Shown here in pieces: positions 1 to 9,256 of a stretch of DNA of 64,000 bases. A model generated the notes under the pieces. It had not been told where the DNA came from. It did no database searches and worked only from the letters and a program-made list of their open reading frames with translations. Position 1 is the stretch's first letter. Every line of letters begins with the position of its first letter. The translations under genes and the position numbers were made by a program. This stretch comes from JAAFHB01 sp963675995. Its GTDB lineage: Bacteria > Bacteroidota > Bacteroidia > Bacteroidales > Prolixibacteraceae. Location: the NCBI GenBank assembly GCA_963675995.2, contig CAXXIY010000001.1, forward strand, positions 2,108,001 to 2,172,000. The letters run 5' to 3'.

Positions 1-495
1 GCGCTGAGTTCATCCGGTGGAGATTCGATGGATAGTAACGGTAGTATTGTGATGACAGGTGGCACCGTTATTGCTCAGGGACCTCCCTCGGCACCTGAAG
101 TTGCTCTGGATTATAACGGAACATTCAATATTTCAGGCGGACTCTTTATAGCCTCAGGGCCGAACTCAGGGAATATGATTCAGGCTACGAGTACCTCATC
201 AACTCAAAATGCGGTATTGGCCAAAACATCCGCAAGTATGTCAACAGGAACTTTATTCAATATTCAGGATGCGAGTGGCAACACGCTTGTTACCTACGCC
301 CCTGCAAGAAATGCCTATTATTTTGTATTCTCATCCCCAAGCTTGCAAAGTGGTTCTTCTTTTAAAATTTTTACAGGGGGTACTATCACCGGAGCAACAT
401 CCACCAACGGATTGTATATCGGAGGTAACTATAGTGGGGGAACACAAAAATCCTCCTTTACTCCATCATCAAAAGTTACAAGCGTTACTTTCTAA
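1..495 (+). CDS. Carbohydrate-binding domain protein (Cthe_2159-like beta-helix), 3' part
   Basis: The reading frame is open from the first base, so the gene starts upstream and only about 164 C-terminal residues are visible. The chain holds repeated glycine/threonine-rich strands of the form 'D-S-N-G-S-I-x-M-T-G-G-T-V' followed by 'ALDYNGTFNISGG'. These are typical of the Cthe_2159 family (PF14262), a right-handed beta-helix described as polygalacturonate-binding. The C-terminus has no T9SS or lipoprotein signal; any signal peptide would be off the window. It is followed by a strong hairpin terminator, so it ends its transcription unit. The family assignment rests on motif recognition and the ligand is inferred. 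Confidence 0.7.
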   Translation, partial: ALSSSGGDSMDSNGSIVMTGGTVIAQGPPSAPEVALDYNGTFNISGGLFIASGPNSGNMIQATSTSSTQNAVLAKTSASMSTGTLFNIQDASGNTLVTYAPARNAYYFVFSSPSLQSGSSFKIFTGGTITGATSTNGLYIGGNYSGGTQKSSFTPSSKVTSVTF

Positions 496-554
496 GGACA
501 GATACGCCTAAGAAACCGGGAAGTCAGCAATTAAATACCGGGAGAAAACAAGAA

Positions 555-585
555 GGGGGTGTTCCACAAGGGCACCCTCCTTTTT
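555..585 (+). terminator. Rho-independent terminator after the carbohydrate-binding gene
   Basis: A GGGTG/CACCC stem (557-561 with 573-577), extended by a G-T and a G-C pair, encloses an 11-nt loop. Five T residues follow at 581-585. It lies 60 bp after the stop of the first gene and 160 bp before the next start. Confidence 0.7.
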
Positions 586-744
586 GATGAAAATGACTGC
601 AAAATATTTTCTTATTATTTGGATTTCAATTTTTTTAATAATTTTATACGTGTGAATGGAATATAAAGGGGGAGTATGAAATTGGATAGGAATAATAGAC
701 CTGAAGATCCGAACAAAATATTTGTCTGACAAATCCAATAAATT

Positions 745-2184
745 ATGCAAAGTAAACGGAGAGATTTTCTGAAACTTGCCGGCCTGACAGGTGTTGGCTT
801 AGCTAGCGGAGGGTTCACCAAAGGGTTTGGACAGGAAGGGGTGAAGGAAGAGGTGCCAGATCTTCCCCAATTCATTAAACAATACGGCCAATTGCGCGAA
901 CAGCAGTTTAACATGTCGGGTTTTGCAGCTCCCAAAATAGCCACAGTACGTGTTGGAATCATCGGTTTAGGTCAGCGAGGCCCTTCGCATGTCCAACGGA
1001 TGAGTATCCTCGAAGGGGTTGAGATCAAGGCACTCTGTGATCTTTTACCAGAGAAGGCAGAAGCGTCCAAAAAGAAACTGGAAGGAACTGGCCATCATCC
1101 GGATCTTTATTCAGGGGCCAGAGACGAATGGAAAAAGGTTTGTGAACGGGATGACATAGATCTGGTCATCATCACTACTCCATGGTACTTACATGCCGAA
1201 ATGGGAATTTATGCAATGGAGCACGGGAAGCATGTGGCTTCAGAAGTGCCTGCGGCGGGTACTATCGAAGAGTGCTGGAAGTTGGTGGAGACCGCGGAAC
1301 GCACGCGAAAGCATTTCATGATGATGGAGAACTATGTCTATATGGAATTCCAGCTCCTTACTCTGAATATGGCCAGGCAGGGCTTTTTTGGAGAGGTGGT
1401 ACATGGCGACTGTGCTTATAATACGAGCAAAATGGGAAATAATTTTTCCAAATCGCTTTATTGGGACATGTGGTGGCTGAAACAATATGCCTGGCGGAAG
1501 GGTAACTTCTATCCAACACATGGGTTAGGACCTATATCTTATGTGATGGACATCAACCGGGGCGACCGACTCGATTTCCTGGTGTCGGTTGAAAGTAACG
1601 ATTTTATGATGAATAACAGAGCTCAGGAGCTGGCTGCAAATGATGATTTCTTCAGGCCATTCACAGGCAAGGATTACCGGGGGAATATGAACGTGACCAC
1701 GATCCGCACCAAGAAGGGGAAAACCATTATGCTGCAACACGATGCAACGTCGCCTTCGCCGCATAATCTGATTCACGGAATATCAGGAACTCGTGGAACA
1801 GCCCTTTACGACCCCCAGCCTCCTAGGTTTGCAGCGGGGAACCATCAATGGGTTCTGCAAGAGGAGTTCGAAAAACTGAAAGAAAAATATACCCCTAAAC
1901 TTTTTGAAAGGATGGGGACCATCGCCAGAGAGAGTGGCCATGGTGGTTCAGACCTCCTTTTGAGCTGGCGCCTGATTGATTGTTTGCATAACGGACTTCC
2001 ACTGGATCAGGATGTTTACGATGCGGCAAGTTTAAGTTCTATTGTCCCTTTAAGTGAATGGTCGGTGCGCAATCATTCCAATTCCATCGATATACCCGAT
2101 TTTACCTCCGGAGCATGGGAGACCAATAAACGGAATATGGATATCAATCTGGAAAAGGGAGGGAACACTAAAATAAAAGGATAA
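745..2184 (+). CDS. Gfo/Idh/MocA oxidoreductase, GH109-like (alpha-N-acetylgalactosaminidase type)
   Basis: A 479-aa protein that starts with a twin-arginine-type leader (KRRDFLKLAG), so export by Tat is likely. After a linker, residues 68-86 form a Rossmann NAD(P)-binding motif (VRVGIIGLGQRG). The Gfo/Idh/MocA C-terminal half contains 'NFYPTHGLGP' with H259 and 'INRGDRLDFLVS'. These blocks match GH109 enzymes, which cleave terminal alpha-GalNAc by an NAD+-dependent redox mechanism. Length and exported layout also match GH109. It is 72 bp upstream of a URO-D-like gene and may be co-transcribed with it. A plain sugar dehydrogenase is the alternative, because GH109 and dehydrogenases share the fold. 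Confidence 0.8.
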   Translation: MQSKRRDFLKLAGLTGVGLASGGFTKGFGQEGVKEEVPDLPQFIKQYGQLREQQFNMSGFAAPKIATVRVGIIGLGQRGPSHVQRMSILEGVEIKALCDLLPEKAEASKKKLEGTGHHPDLYSGARDEWKKVCERDDIDLVIITTPWYLHAEMGIYAMEHGKHVASEVPAAGTIEECWKLVETAERTRKHFMMMENYVYMEFQLLTLNMARQGFFGEVVHGDCAYNTSKMGNNFSKSLYWDMWWLKQYAWRKGNFYPTHGLGPISYVMDINRGDRLDFLVSVESNDFMMNNRAQELAANDDFFRPFTGKDYRGNMNVTTIRTKKGKTIMLQHDATSPSPHNLIHGISGTRGTALYDPQPPRFAAGNHQWVLQEEFEKLKEKYTPKLFERMGTIARESGHGGSDLLLSWRLIDCLHNGLPLDQDVYDAASLSSIVPLSEWSVRNHSNSIDIPDFTSGAWETNKRNMDINLEKGGNTKIKG

Positions 2185-2256
2185 AGCCGATTTCAACCGG
2201 ATTACTGCTTTTTGAAGACGAATTTTTGATAATGATCTCAACACTGAAATAAAATT

Positions 2257-3336
2257 ATGATGAGTCACAACCGAAATCCACATATTCATTCATCTCCGCT
2301 ACCCGTCGATATCGTCTTTCATCCTTCGTGGTGGTTCAGACATGCGGGGATAAGTTTTGATGAGGATTTTTATTACCACCCTCTCAGAAGGGTTGAGGTT
2401 GAGAGGCAGATGGAGGAGGAACTTTACCAAAGGTTTGGTCGGTTTGGTTTAGGCAAGGATAGGAAAACGAATCTGCCCCTGATCGGGGCAGTGCATAATG
2501 CTGCAGGGTATATCCTGTCGGAGATGCTTGGTTGCAAGGTGATCTATCAACAGGACAGTTCACCCCAGGTCATTGCCGAAGGAATGGATAGATTGGATAT
2601 TCATGTGGAAGATGCATTTAAAAGCCCGGTTTTCAAGCGGTTGTTAATGCTTCAGGAAAAGCTGAAGGGGAAGTACGGATATCTAACCGGAGACATCAAC
2701 TGGAGCGGGATACTGAACATTGCCATGGATCTGGTTGGAGAAAAAGTCTTTACCGATTTTTTTATCGAACCCGAAGCAACAAAAGCACAATTTATGCTGA
2801 TAGCTGAAGTAATTGAGAAGTTTGTTTCAGGTATTACTCTGGAAACCGGAACAAGTTCCATTTCCGTGAACCGGAATGTGAGAAACATTGAACAACCTGT
2901 CTTTTTGCATTCGGAATGCTCCCATACCATGATTTCTACAGAACAATATGAGGAATTTTTATTGCCTGCAGATATTCAGTGGAGTAAAAAGTACCGCCCG
3001 TTTGGTATCCACTACTGCGGAAATGATCCCCACCGGTATGCAGAGTCCTTTGCAAAAATAGAAAATCTCGATTTTCTGGATGTAGGCTGGGGTGGCGATG
3101 TTAAAGAACTGAGGAAACATCTGCCCAATACCTTCTTAAACATCCGTTTAGATCCGGTAACAATTAACAATTATACTGACAGCGAACTGCATGCAACGAT
3201 TGCCCGGCTTGTTCAGGATTCAGGAAATCCTTATCTGACAGGAGTCTGTTGCATAAATATGGATGATAAGGTCGAAGATTCCAGGATTGAGGGCATTTTC
3301 AATTCTGTTAACGAAATCAAATTGGATATGGTTTGA
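2257..3336 (+). CDS. Uroporphyrinogen decarboxylase (URO-D)-like family protein
   Basis: A 359-aa cytoplasmic protein without a signal peptide. It has a URO-D-like TIM-barrel layout: an N-terminal 'HPSWWFRHAGISFDEDFY' block and late blocks 'FGIHYCGNDPHRYAES' and 'LDVGWGGDVKELRKHLP'. The His/Cys pair near 'HYCG' resembles the zinc-binding part of corrinoid-type methyltransferases of the superfamily. In Bacteroidota sugar clusters such proteins are common and of unknown substrate, and true heme HemE is shorter on context. The function is therefore inferred only at superfamily level. It sits directly downstream of the GH109-like gene on the same strand and converges on the minus-strand glycosidase that ends at 3369. 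Confidence 0.6.
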   Translation: MMSHNRNPHIHSSPLPVDIVFHPSWWFRHAGISFDEDFYYHPLRRVEVERQMEEELYQRFGRFGLGKDRKTNLPLIGAVHNAAGYILSEMLGCKVIYQQDSSPQVIAEGMDRLDIHVEDAFKSPVFKRLLMLQEKLKGKYGYLTGDINWSGILNIAMDLVGEKVFTDFFIEPEATKAQFMLIAEVIEKFVSGITLETGTSSISVNRNVRNIEQPVFLHSECSHTMISTEQYEEFLLPADIQWSKKYRPFGIHYCGNDPHRYAESFAKIENLDFLDVGWGGDVKELRKHLPNTFLNIRLDPVTINNYTDSELHATIARLVQDSGNPYLTGVCCINMDDKVEDSRIEGIFNSVNEIKLDMV

Positions 3337-3368
3337 CAGTGAACTGAGCCTGATTATGTTTACCTATC

Positions 3369-5240
3369 CTATTCGTCCTTTGGATTCAGTGCCAAAAGCA
3401 CCAAATAACCATCGCAGAGGAATCCTTCATACCCCCAGCATTCCCCTTGCCAGGTTTTCCAATCTTTAGCCATTATGCCGCAGAAGCCCTGAAAATCACC
3501 TTTGTTAATCCCTTCAAGAATGCCATCCTGAATAATCTTTAGCTCCTCGTACATACCGGCTTTCTGAAATGCCTTTAAGGTAAAGTACGACCAGTTAATC
3601 GATGCACCTCCATTTTCATAACGTTGAAACGCATCACTGCCATCTTCCTTTTCACCGCCACCCCACCGTGGATCGTGATGATAATAATCTTCTCTTCTGA
3701 CAGAAACCAAATTACCAGGAACTCCCATACTAAAGTCTTTGAATCCAACTTCACCCATTTTCTTCCAAAGGGCCTCCATCACCCCTTTCACTTTATCCTC
3801 CGGCACCAGATTGTAGTAAACAGCCATACTATTTACATATAAAAAGTAGTAATCGTGAAGATTTCCGTCTTTACTTTTCCAACCCGCCAAAACACCGGTA
3901 TTTGGGTTGTAAAATGTTGGGAAGTAGGAATCCCTGAGCTTTTGAGCGTATCGTTTATAGATATCAGCATCCTCTTTTTTACTGAGTTTTTCAGAAGTCT
4001 CAGCCATAAGGATTAGCGCATGATAGGTTAGGGCATTGCTGAAAGCATCTTCATGACCAAACCCAATGGTATCCCACCAGTTGGCTGGTCTCATTTTTTG
4101 ATCCTCTGAACCCGAATTACCACTTCGTAGATCCTCAACCAAACCGTTATTATTGCGATCCCTCTTCATCTGGCTATCCATCCACCCTTTAATGACCGGA
4201 TAATATTTTTCAGCCCATTTCTTATCATTGGATCCTTTTACAAAATTGCAGGCTGATATGACCAGTGAAGGATAGGAATCAAGATAGGAGTCATGCTTCG
4301 AAGTGTCAGGTTTGGCGAGATTTCCAGTTGTCTCCCAATCAGAGTTGTATCCCTCAAGACCATAAGCCTTCATCCCGTTCAAATACTTTTCGATGGACAT
4401 TTTAAGCAAATCAAGCGCGGTTAAGGAATGGACAAGTGGCGGTGTTTTAAGCGCAAGCATCGACGAAAGAAAGAGTGTAAACGCACAGGGATCGCTGCAG
4501 GAGTTATTGGCTAAAACCTGGAGTCTTGGATTTACCTGGAATAAATTCAGGTAATTGCGCCTATACCCGGCGAATTTTTCACTTTCAACTCCCGGAAACT
4601 TAGGATAAACAGATCTGGAAGTGAATGTATACCGAATCGTTTTCTGATTCTCATTTGCAACGGGTAAAACAATTGAGATATAATTAGTTTCTTTTTTGCG
4701 GTTTGCATCATAATCAACAGTAACTCCGGGTTTGCTGGCAATCAACCGGAAGGTTCCCATATCGGGAAGGTGCAGAATCGCTGGTAATTGGGTTTTATTT
4801 TTTTGGACCATCAATCCCAGTAGTGTGGCATGGTTTTCATGCTTGTCAAATCTGAAATTTACCCCCTTTGATAAATTCCCGGTATGATAGATTGATGTTA
4901 CAGAGAATTTCTTCTCAAAGAATTTGAACACCCATTCGACATCGCCGAAAGCTCCCTTTCGGCATATTTCTACTTCTGAATCTGAAACCTTATGAAGATC
5001 AAATTCCCCAGAACCAAGTGACTCTTTCCACCTGATAATATTTTTATAAAGCATTTGGTTTCCCAATCCATCCACCGAAAAGGATTTCACAAATGGGGAA
5101 TTACTCACCAACTGAATCCTGTAGAATTTTGAAACAAATACAAAACTGTCTACCTTTTCAGAGCACAATGTTCCAAGAGGTAAAATGATTACCAGCAATA
5201 CGATCAGCCACTTATTTCTAACTGTCTTCCTGTTTTCCAT
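3369..5240 (-). CDS. Exported six-hairpin glycosidase-like protein
   Basis: A 623-aa protein with an N-terminal signal peptide (a hydrophobic stretch after 'RNKW', ending near 'LCS'). The C-terminal two thirds resemble (alpha/alpha)6-barrel glycosidases of the amylo-alpha-1,6-glucosidase/GH63-like group. The visible blocks are 'GYNSDWETTGN', 'DRNNNGLVEDLRSG' and 'WDTIGFGHEDAFSNALTYHALILM', followed by a Trp/Gly-rich end. The N-terminal third looks like a beta-sandwich. It probably acts in the periplasm on an oligosaccharide; the linkage cannot be told from sequence. It lies 88 bp downstream of the ETF gene on the same strand but is functionally unrelated, so a separate promoter is likely. Confidence 0.6.
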   Translation of the reverse strand: MENRKTVRNKWLIVLLVIILPLGTLCSEKVDSFVFVSKFYRIQLVSNSPFVKSFSVDGLGNQMLYKNIIRWKESLGSGEFDLHKVSDSEVEICRKGAFGDVEWVFKFFEKKFSVTSIYHTGNLSKGVNFRFDKHENHATLLGLMVQKNKTQLPAILHLPDMGTFRLIASKPGVTVDYDANRKKETNYISIVLPVANENQKTIRYTFTSRSVYPKFPGVESEKFAGYRRNYLNLFQVNPRLQVLANNSCSDPCAFTLFLSSMLALKTPPLVHSLTALDLLKMSIEKYLNGMKAYGLEGYNSDWETTGNLAKPDTSKHDSYLDSYPSLVISACNFVKGSNDKKWAEKYYPVIKGWMDSQMKRDRNNNGLVEDLRSGNSGSEDQKMRPANWWDTIGFGHEDAFSNALTYHALILMAETSEKLSKKEDADIYKRYAQKLRDSYFPTFYNPNTGVLAGWKSKDGNLHDYYFLYVNSMAVYYNLVPEDKVKGVMEALWKKMGEVGFKDFSMGVPGNLVSVRREDYYHHDPRWGGGEKEDGSDAFQRYENGGASINWSYFTLKAFQKAGMYEELKIIQDGILEGINKGDFQGFCGIMAKDWKTWQGECWGYEGFLCDGYLVLLALNPKDE

Positions 5241-5328
5241 TTTAGATATCGGCGCTTCCCAACGTGATAAAAAATTTGAAAAATAATGCTTAACGTTACC
5301 TTAGTGATTAATCAAAAGATGAACTTTT

Positions 5329-7275
5329 TTATACTTGATTTTTAGCTTCGATTCCGAAAGTAAATCCGGCTTTTACACGTTCAATCAGTTCGGGAATAAT
5401 GTCCTGATAATTTCCAATGATACCGAAATCGGCGTTGTTAAAGATGCTCGCTTTAGGGTTTTGATTAATTGCGATTACCTTACCTGATTCTTTCATTCCT
5501 GCGATGTGCTGGATGGCGCCTGAGATACCAACGGCAACATAAATTTTCGGGCGGACAGTTTTTCCGGTTTGTCCCACTTGTCGGGCATACTCAGTAATCC
5601 CTTCATCTACCACCGGTCGGCTGCATGCCCATTCGGCATTGATCCCCTGGCTTTTTAATGCCTCAGCCAGCGCTTTTATAAGACCCAGACTGTCATTTGT
5701 TGTTCCCCTTCCACCTGAAATAATGATATCAGCATCGAAAAGATTTTGTAATCCACCTTCGCCTCGCACAGTTTTTAGAATCTTGACAACAAAATCTTTT
5801 TCATCCAAAACAGGTTCGAAACCTGAAACAATTCCTTTTCTGCCTACAATACGCTCTGGAACCTCAAAGGTGCCGGCGCGTGCAGTTGAAACCTGGGGAC
5901 AAACAAAACCCAGAATTGTTGCAAGTTTGCTTTCACCATATGTCGGACGGCGTGATTCAAGGATCGGGGAATAGATTACTTTTTCTTTTTTATTGATATA
6001 CTCACCAATTTCAAGTCCTGTACAGTCGGCAGTCACTCCACTGCTGGTTCTCATCCCGATTCTCGGAGCTAATTCCCTCCCTGAAGTGGTGGCAGCAAAG
6101 AGGGCAATTTCAGGATTCCGTTCCCTGATCACCTGTGTGAAAATCGATGCGAACGGAAGAACAAGGTATTCTTCAAGCCTGTCGTTTTCAACAAAAATCA
6201 CCTCGTCCGAACCATGCTCAATTAATGTCTGAGCCAATGGCTGAACATTTTTCCCGATAATAAGTGTCATAACTTTTGTATCCTTACCCAATTGAGTAGC
6301 CAGGTTTCTGGCAGGTGTTAAAAGTTCGAGCGATGGACGTGAGATATTCCCGTTGGTTACTTCGGCCCAGGTGATAATCCCCGTTGCACCATTTCTGAAA
6401 TCTTTGTCAGGGAACTCGGGGCGATCTACCTCTTTCTTTGCAGCTTCTTCCTTCTTTACGAGTAAATTTCCCCCTTTTTTTATGTTGGCGATTAAACTGT
6501 CAACTAATGCGACCTCGTTATGACCTTCTGATAGGGTGATCGGTGGCCGCTCACTCACCATATTGACCACTTTGGCGACAATTGTTGGAGAACCGTTGAT
6601 TCCTATTTTCTCTGTTCCCAGACCAATATCATCGATGCCAAAAGTGGTAATCTTCAGGTTACGGGCTTTGATGGCTCCGCTCAATGAAGGTTTACGGGGA
6701 GGAATGCCGGTCGGAGTTAGGGATATCATACAAGGCATGGGCAGTTTCATCATCTGATAGCCACCTTCGATAATTCGTTTTGCGATAACGCTGTTTGTTC
6801 CTTCCGATTTTACACTCTCCACAAATGTAGCCTGTGGGATTCCGATATTTTCAGCGACCTGGGACGGAACGTGTGCCGTATCGCCATCGCTGGTTTGCCT
6901 GCCCGCCAGGATGATATAAGGTTCTTTGGAATCTTTGGTAAATCCAAGGTGCTTAAGCATTGTTGAAATAGCGAGACCGGTAGCATAAGTATCGCTTCCG
7001 CCAAGTTTGCGGTCTGATAACAAGTAGGCTTCGTCGTATCCCATGGCGATCGCACCCCTGAGTGAGGTCTCGAACGATCCAGGGCCCATCGAACAAACGA
7101 TTAAACGTGCATCAGGGTGCTGTTTTTTGAGCTGTAAACCAGCTTCCAGACCAAACTGGCAATCTATATTAATAATTGATTTTGCTTTTGTCCGGTCCAT
7201 AAGTCCATCTTCTCCCATTCTCATTTCACTGGGAAGTGGAACTTGTTTTACTAAACTTATAATTGTTAAGGCCAT
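5329..7275 (-). CDS. etfBA: Electron transfer flavoprotein, fused beta-alpha subunits
   Basis: A 648-aa fusion. Residues 1 to about 265 are the ETF beta subunit (ISLVKQVPLP start, 'VCSMGPGSFETSLRGAIAMG', 'ILAGRQTSDGDTAHVPSQVA'). After a linker, about 305-648 are the alpha subunit with the FAD-binding end 'GISGAIQHIAGMKESGKVIA' and 'FNNADFGIIGNYQDIIPEL'. ETF accepts electrons from acyl-CoA or other flavin dehydrogenases and passes them to the quinone pool through the ETF:quinone oxidoreductase encoded 21 bp upstream on the same strand. Normally the subunits are separate, adjacent genes; here they are a single chain. Both nucleotide-binding regions look intact. Confidence 0.9.
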   Translation of the reverse strand: MALTIISLVKQVPLPSEMRMGEDGLMDRTKAKSIINIDCQFGLEAGLQLKKQHPDARLIVCSMGPGSFETSLRGAIAMGYDEAYLLSDRKLGGSDTYATGLAISTMLKHLGFTKDSKEPYIILAGRQTSDGDTAHVPSQVAENIGIPQATFVESVKSEGTNSVIAKRIIEGGYQMMKLPMPCMISLTPTGIPPRKPSLSGAIKARNLKITTFGIDDIGLGTEKIGINGSPTIVAKVVNMVSERPPITLSEGHNEVALVDSLIANIKKGGNLLVKKEEAAKKEVDRPEFPDKDFRNGATGIITWAEVTNGNISRPSLELLTPARNLATQLGKDTKVMTLIIGKNVQPLAQTLIEHGSDEVIFVENDRLEEYLVLPFASIFTQVIRERNPEIALFAATTSGRELAPRIGMRTSSGVTADCTGLEIGEYINKKEKVIYSPILESRRPTYGESKLATILGFVCPQVSTARAGTFEVPERIVGRKGIVSGFEPVLDEKDFVVKILKTVRGEGGLQNLFDADIIISGGRGTTNDSLGLIKALAEALKSQGINAEWACSRPVVDEGITEYARQVGQTGKTVRPKIYVAVGISGAIQHIAGMKESGKVIAINQNPKASIFNNADFGIIGNYQDIIPELIERVKAGFTFGIEAKNQV

Positions 7276-7296
7276 CGTTTGAATATCTTTTAAATG

Positions 7297-8955
7297 CTAC
7301 ATATTTTGAAAATCCGGACCATTGCCGCCATTGGGGATGACCCATGTTATGGCTTGTCCCGGAGCTTTAATATCACAGGTCTTGCAATGCATACAATTCT
7401 CTGCATGGATCCTTATCTCCTTCTCACCTGCTTTGTTAATATGAAGTTCATAAACTTCTGACGAACAGTAAAATTGCTCAGGCGCTCCATACTGTTCAAT
7501 ATTAACCGCTTTATATTTCTCAGGATCATTAATATGGATGTGAACGACCTGCTGCTCGTCATGGAAAACGCCCGAGTGGTAAACATCTGTTGATTTATCG
7601 AAAGTTAACACTTTGTCGAAATCCAGTTTACCTTTAAACCGTTCTTTAAATGGCTTCTGTTTTAGTTCACTCAATTTCGAAGTTGCCTGGTAGTCAGGAT
7701 GAGTCCTTAGTCGGCCAAAGAATCCAGCTCCACCGGTAATTAGTTGAGTCGCAAAATGCAATCCTCCGATAAACAGACCTTTTGCAAATCCTTGCCTGAA
7801 ATTTCGGACAGGATACATCTCCCGGCGAATAGTGCTGTTATTTAATAGTGTCTCGTACTGTTTAAGACTATTCTCAGAGGTATCGTTGTTTAACAGCGCA
7901 TTGGCGGCAGTTTCGGCTGCCAGCATTCCGGATTTTATTGCCAAATGTGTCCCTTTCAATGCAGGCATGGCAACCAAACCTGCACTGTCTCCTACGATTA
8001 ATGCATTATCGACATATAATTTTGGAATCGCATAATAACCACCTTCGGGAAGCGTTTTGGCGCCATATTCTACTAATTTTCCCCCTTTCAGAATTTTCGA
8101 AACGAAAGAAGTGGTTTTCCATGCTTGCATTGCGTCATGAACATCAAAAGAGGGGTCTTTGTAATCGAGTCCGACAACAATCCCTACAGCCACTTTATTA
8201 TCGTTCAATCCGTAAATAAAACCTCCACCAAACTCTTCATTATTAAGTGGGTATCCCATCGTATGATAAACCTGTCCCGCTGCTATATTGCCTTCAGGAA
8301 TCGACCATAACTCCTTACATCCTAAAGAGTATATTTGGTCGTTTTTATCTTTGTCGAGACTAAACTTTTTAATCAGCATTTTTGTCAGACTGCCACGTGT
8401 CCCTTCGGCAAAGATGGTAATCCGGGATTCTATCCTGGTTCCTGCCTGAAAGTTTTCAAGCTGATTGCCATGATGGTCCAAACCTGTATCTTTAGTTTTT
8501 GCACCTATTACTTTTCCCTCTTTGTATAAGATTTCATCGATTGCAAACCCTGGATATATCTCCACCCCTTTTTCCTGAGCTTTTACGGCTAAGTACCTGC
8601 AAATTTGACCTAATGATGCAGTGTAATAACCCATATTGCTCATATAGGGGATGTGAAAAGGAAGGGGAAAAGCACTTTTCTCCGAAAGGATAATTGTTTT
8701 GTCTTTCGTAACCTTTGCATTGAACGGAATTTCTGCAAAGTCGACATCAGGCAATAATTCCTTAAAGACTGCTGGTTTAATTATGGCACCGGATATAATA
8801 TGACTTCCGATTGAACTCCCTTTCTCGATTAACAATATCCGATGGCTTTGTCCATTTTTTTTAAACAGATCTGCCAAATGAATTGCAGTTGCCAGACCGG
8901 AAGGTCCTCCCCCAATTATTAGCACATCTGTTGAAACGGTATCAACATTATTCAT
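7297..8955 (-). CDS. Electron transfer flavoprotein-ubiquinone oxidoreductase (ETF-QO)
   Basis: A 552-aa flavoprotein. The N-terminal FAD motif 'VLIIGGGPSGLATAIHL' lies at residues 10-27. The middle has the ETF-QO blocks 'GSHIISGAIIKP', 'GTRGSLTKMLIKKF' and 'LIVGDSAGLVAMPALKGTHL'. The C-terminus carries the 4Fe-4S cluster ligands: a Cys in 'QFYCSSEVY', then the trio in 'ENCMHCKTCDIK'. It is a membrane-associated protein that moves electrons from ETF to the quinone pool. It is the first gene of a two-gene operon with the fused ETF. Length and cluster ligands match full-length family members, so it is probably active. Confidence 0.9.
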   Translation of the reverse strand: MNNVDTVSTDVLIIGGGPSGLATAIHLADLFKKNGQSHRILLIEKGSSIGSHIISGAIIKPAVFKELLPDVDFAEIPFNAKVTKDKTIILSEKSAFPLPFHIPYMSNMGYYTASLGQICRYLAVKAQEKGVEIYPGFAIDEILYKEGKVIGAKTKDTGLDHHGNQLENFQAGTRIESRITIFAEGTRGSLTKMLIKKFSLDKDKNDQIYSLGCKELWSIPEGNIAAGQVYHTMGYPLNNEEFGGGFIYGLNDNKVAVGIVVGLDYKDPSFDVHDAMQAWKTTSFVSKILKGGKLVEYGAKTLPEGGYYAIPKLYVDNALIVGDSAGLVAMPALKGTHLAIKSGMLAAETAANALLNNDTSENSLKQYETLLNNSTIRREMYPVRNFRQGFAKGLFIGGLHFATQLITGGAGFFGRLRTHPDYQATSKLSELKQKPFKERFKGKLDFDKVLTFDKSTDVYHSGVFHDEQQVVHIHINDPEKYKAVNIEQYGAPEQFYCSSEVYELHINKAGEKEIRIHAENCMHCKTCDIKAPGQAITWVIPNGGNGPDFQNM

Positions 8956-9256
8956 TTTGTGGCCTCCTTTATTAGTTTTGTTATGTTCTATAATGTATTT
9001 AAAAATTTAAAACTTCAGATAGCGTTAAATTTTTATTTTAAGATTTCGTAAACATACAAAATAGTTATCACCAAGCCGAAAAAAGTCGAGGTAATGGTAA
9101 ATATTTTTTATAATCGGTTAAAAAAATTGAATTTTTCAGGGATGAAGCAAAATTTTTATGGATGTTCTCCCTGATTTTGGTCATGGCAAATACAATCAGG
9201 TGAAATTTATTGTAGCTTTACGTGTCGATACGATTTTGAACTAAATAATAACAGCT
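8956..9256. other. Divergent intergenic region between ETF-QO and the M4 protease
   Basis: About 300 bp of AT-rich DNA between two divergently transcribed genes. It must hold both promoters. A weak -7-like stretch (TAGCTTTA) lies about 40 bp before the protease start. No ORF, RNA gene or clear operator was seen. Confidence 0.5.

Noticed and set aside
3263..3469. Small plus-strand ORF across the end of the URO-D-like gene
   Set aside because: Overlaps the true gene end in another frame and the opposite-strand glycosidase.
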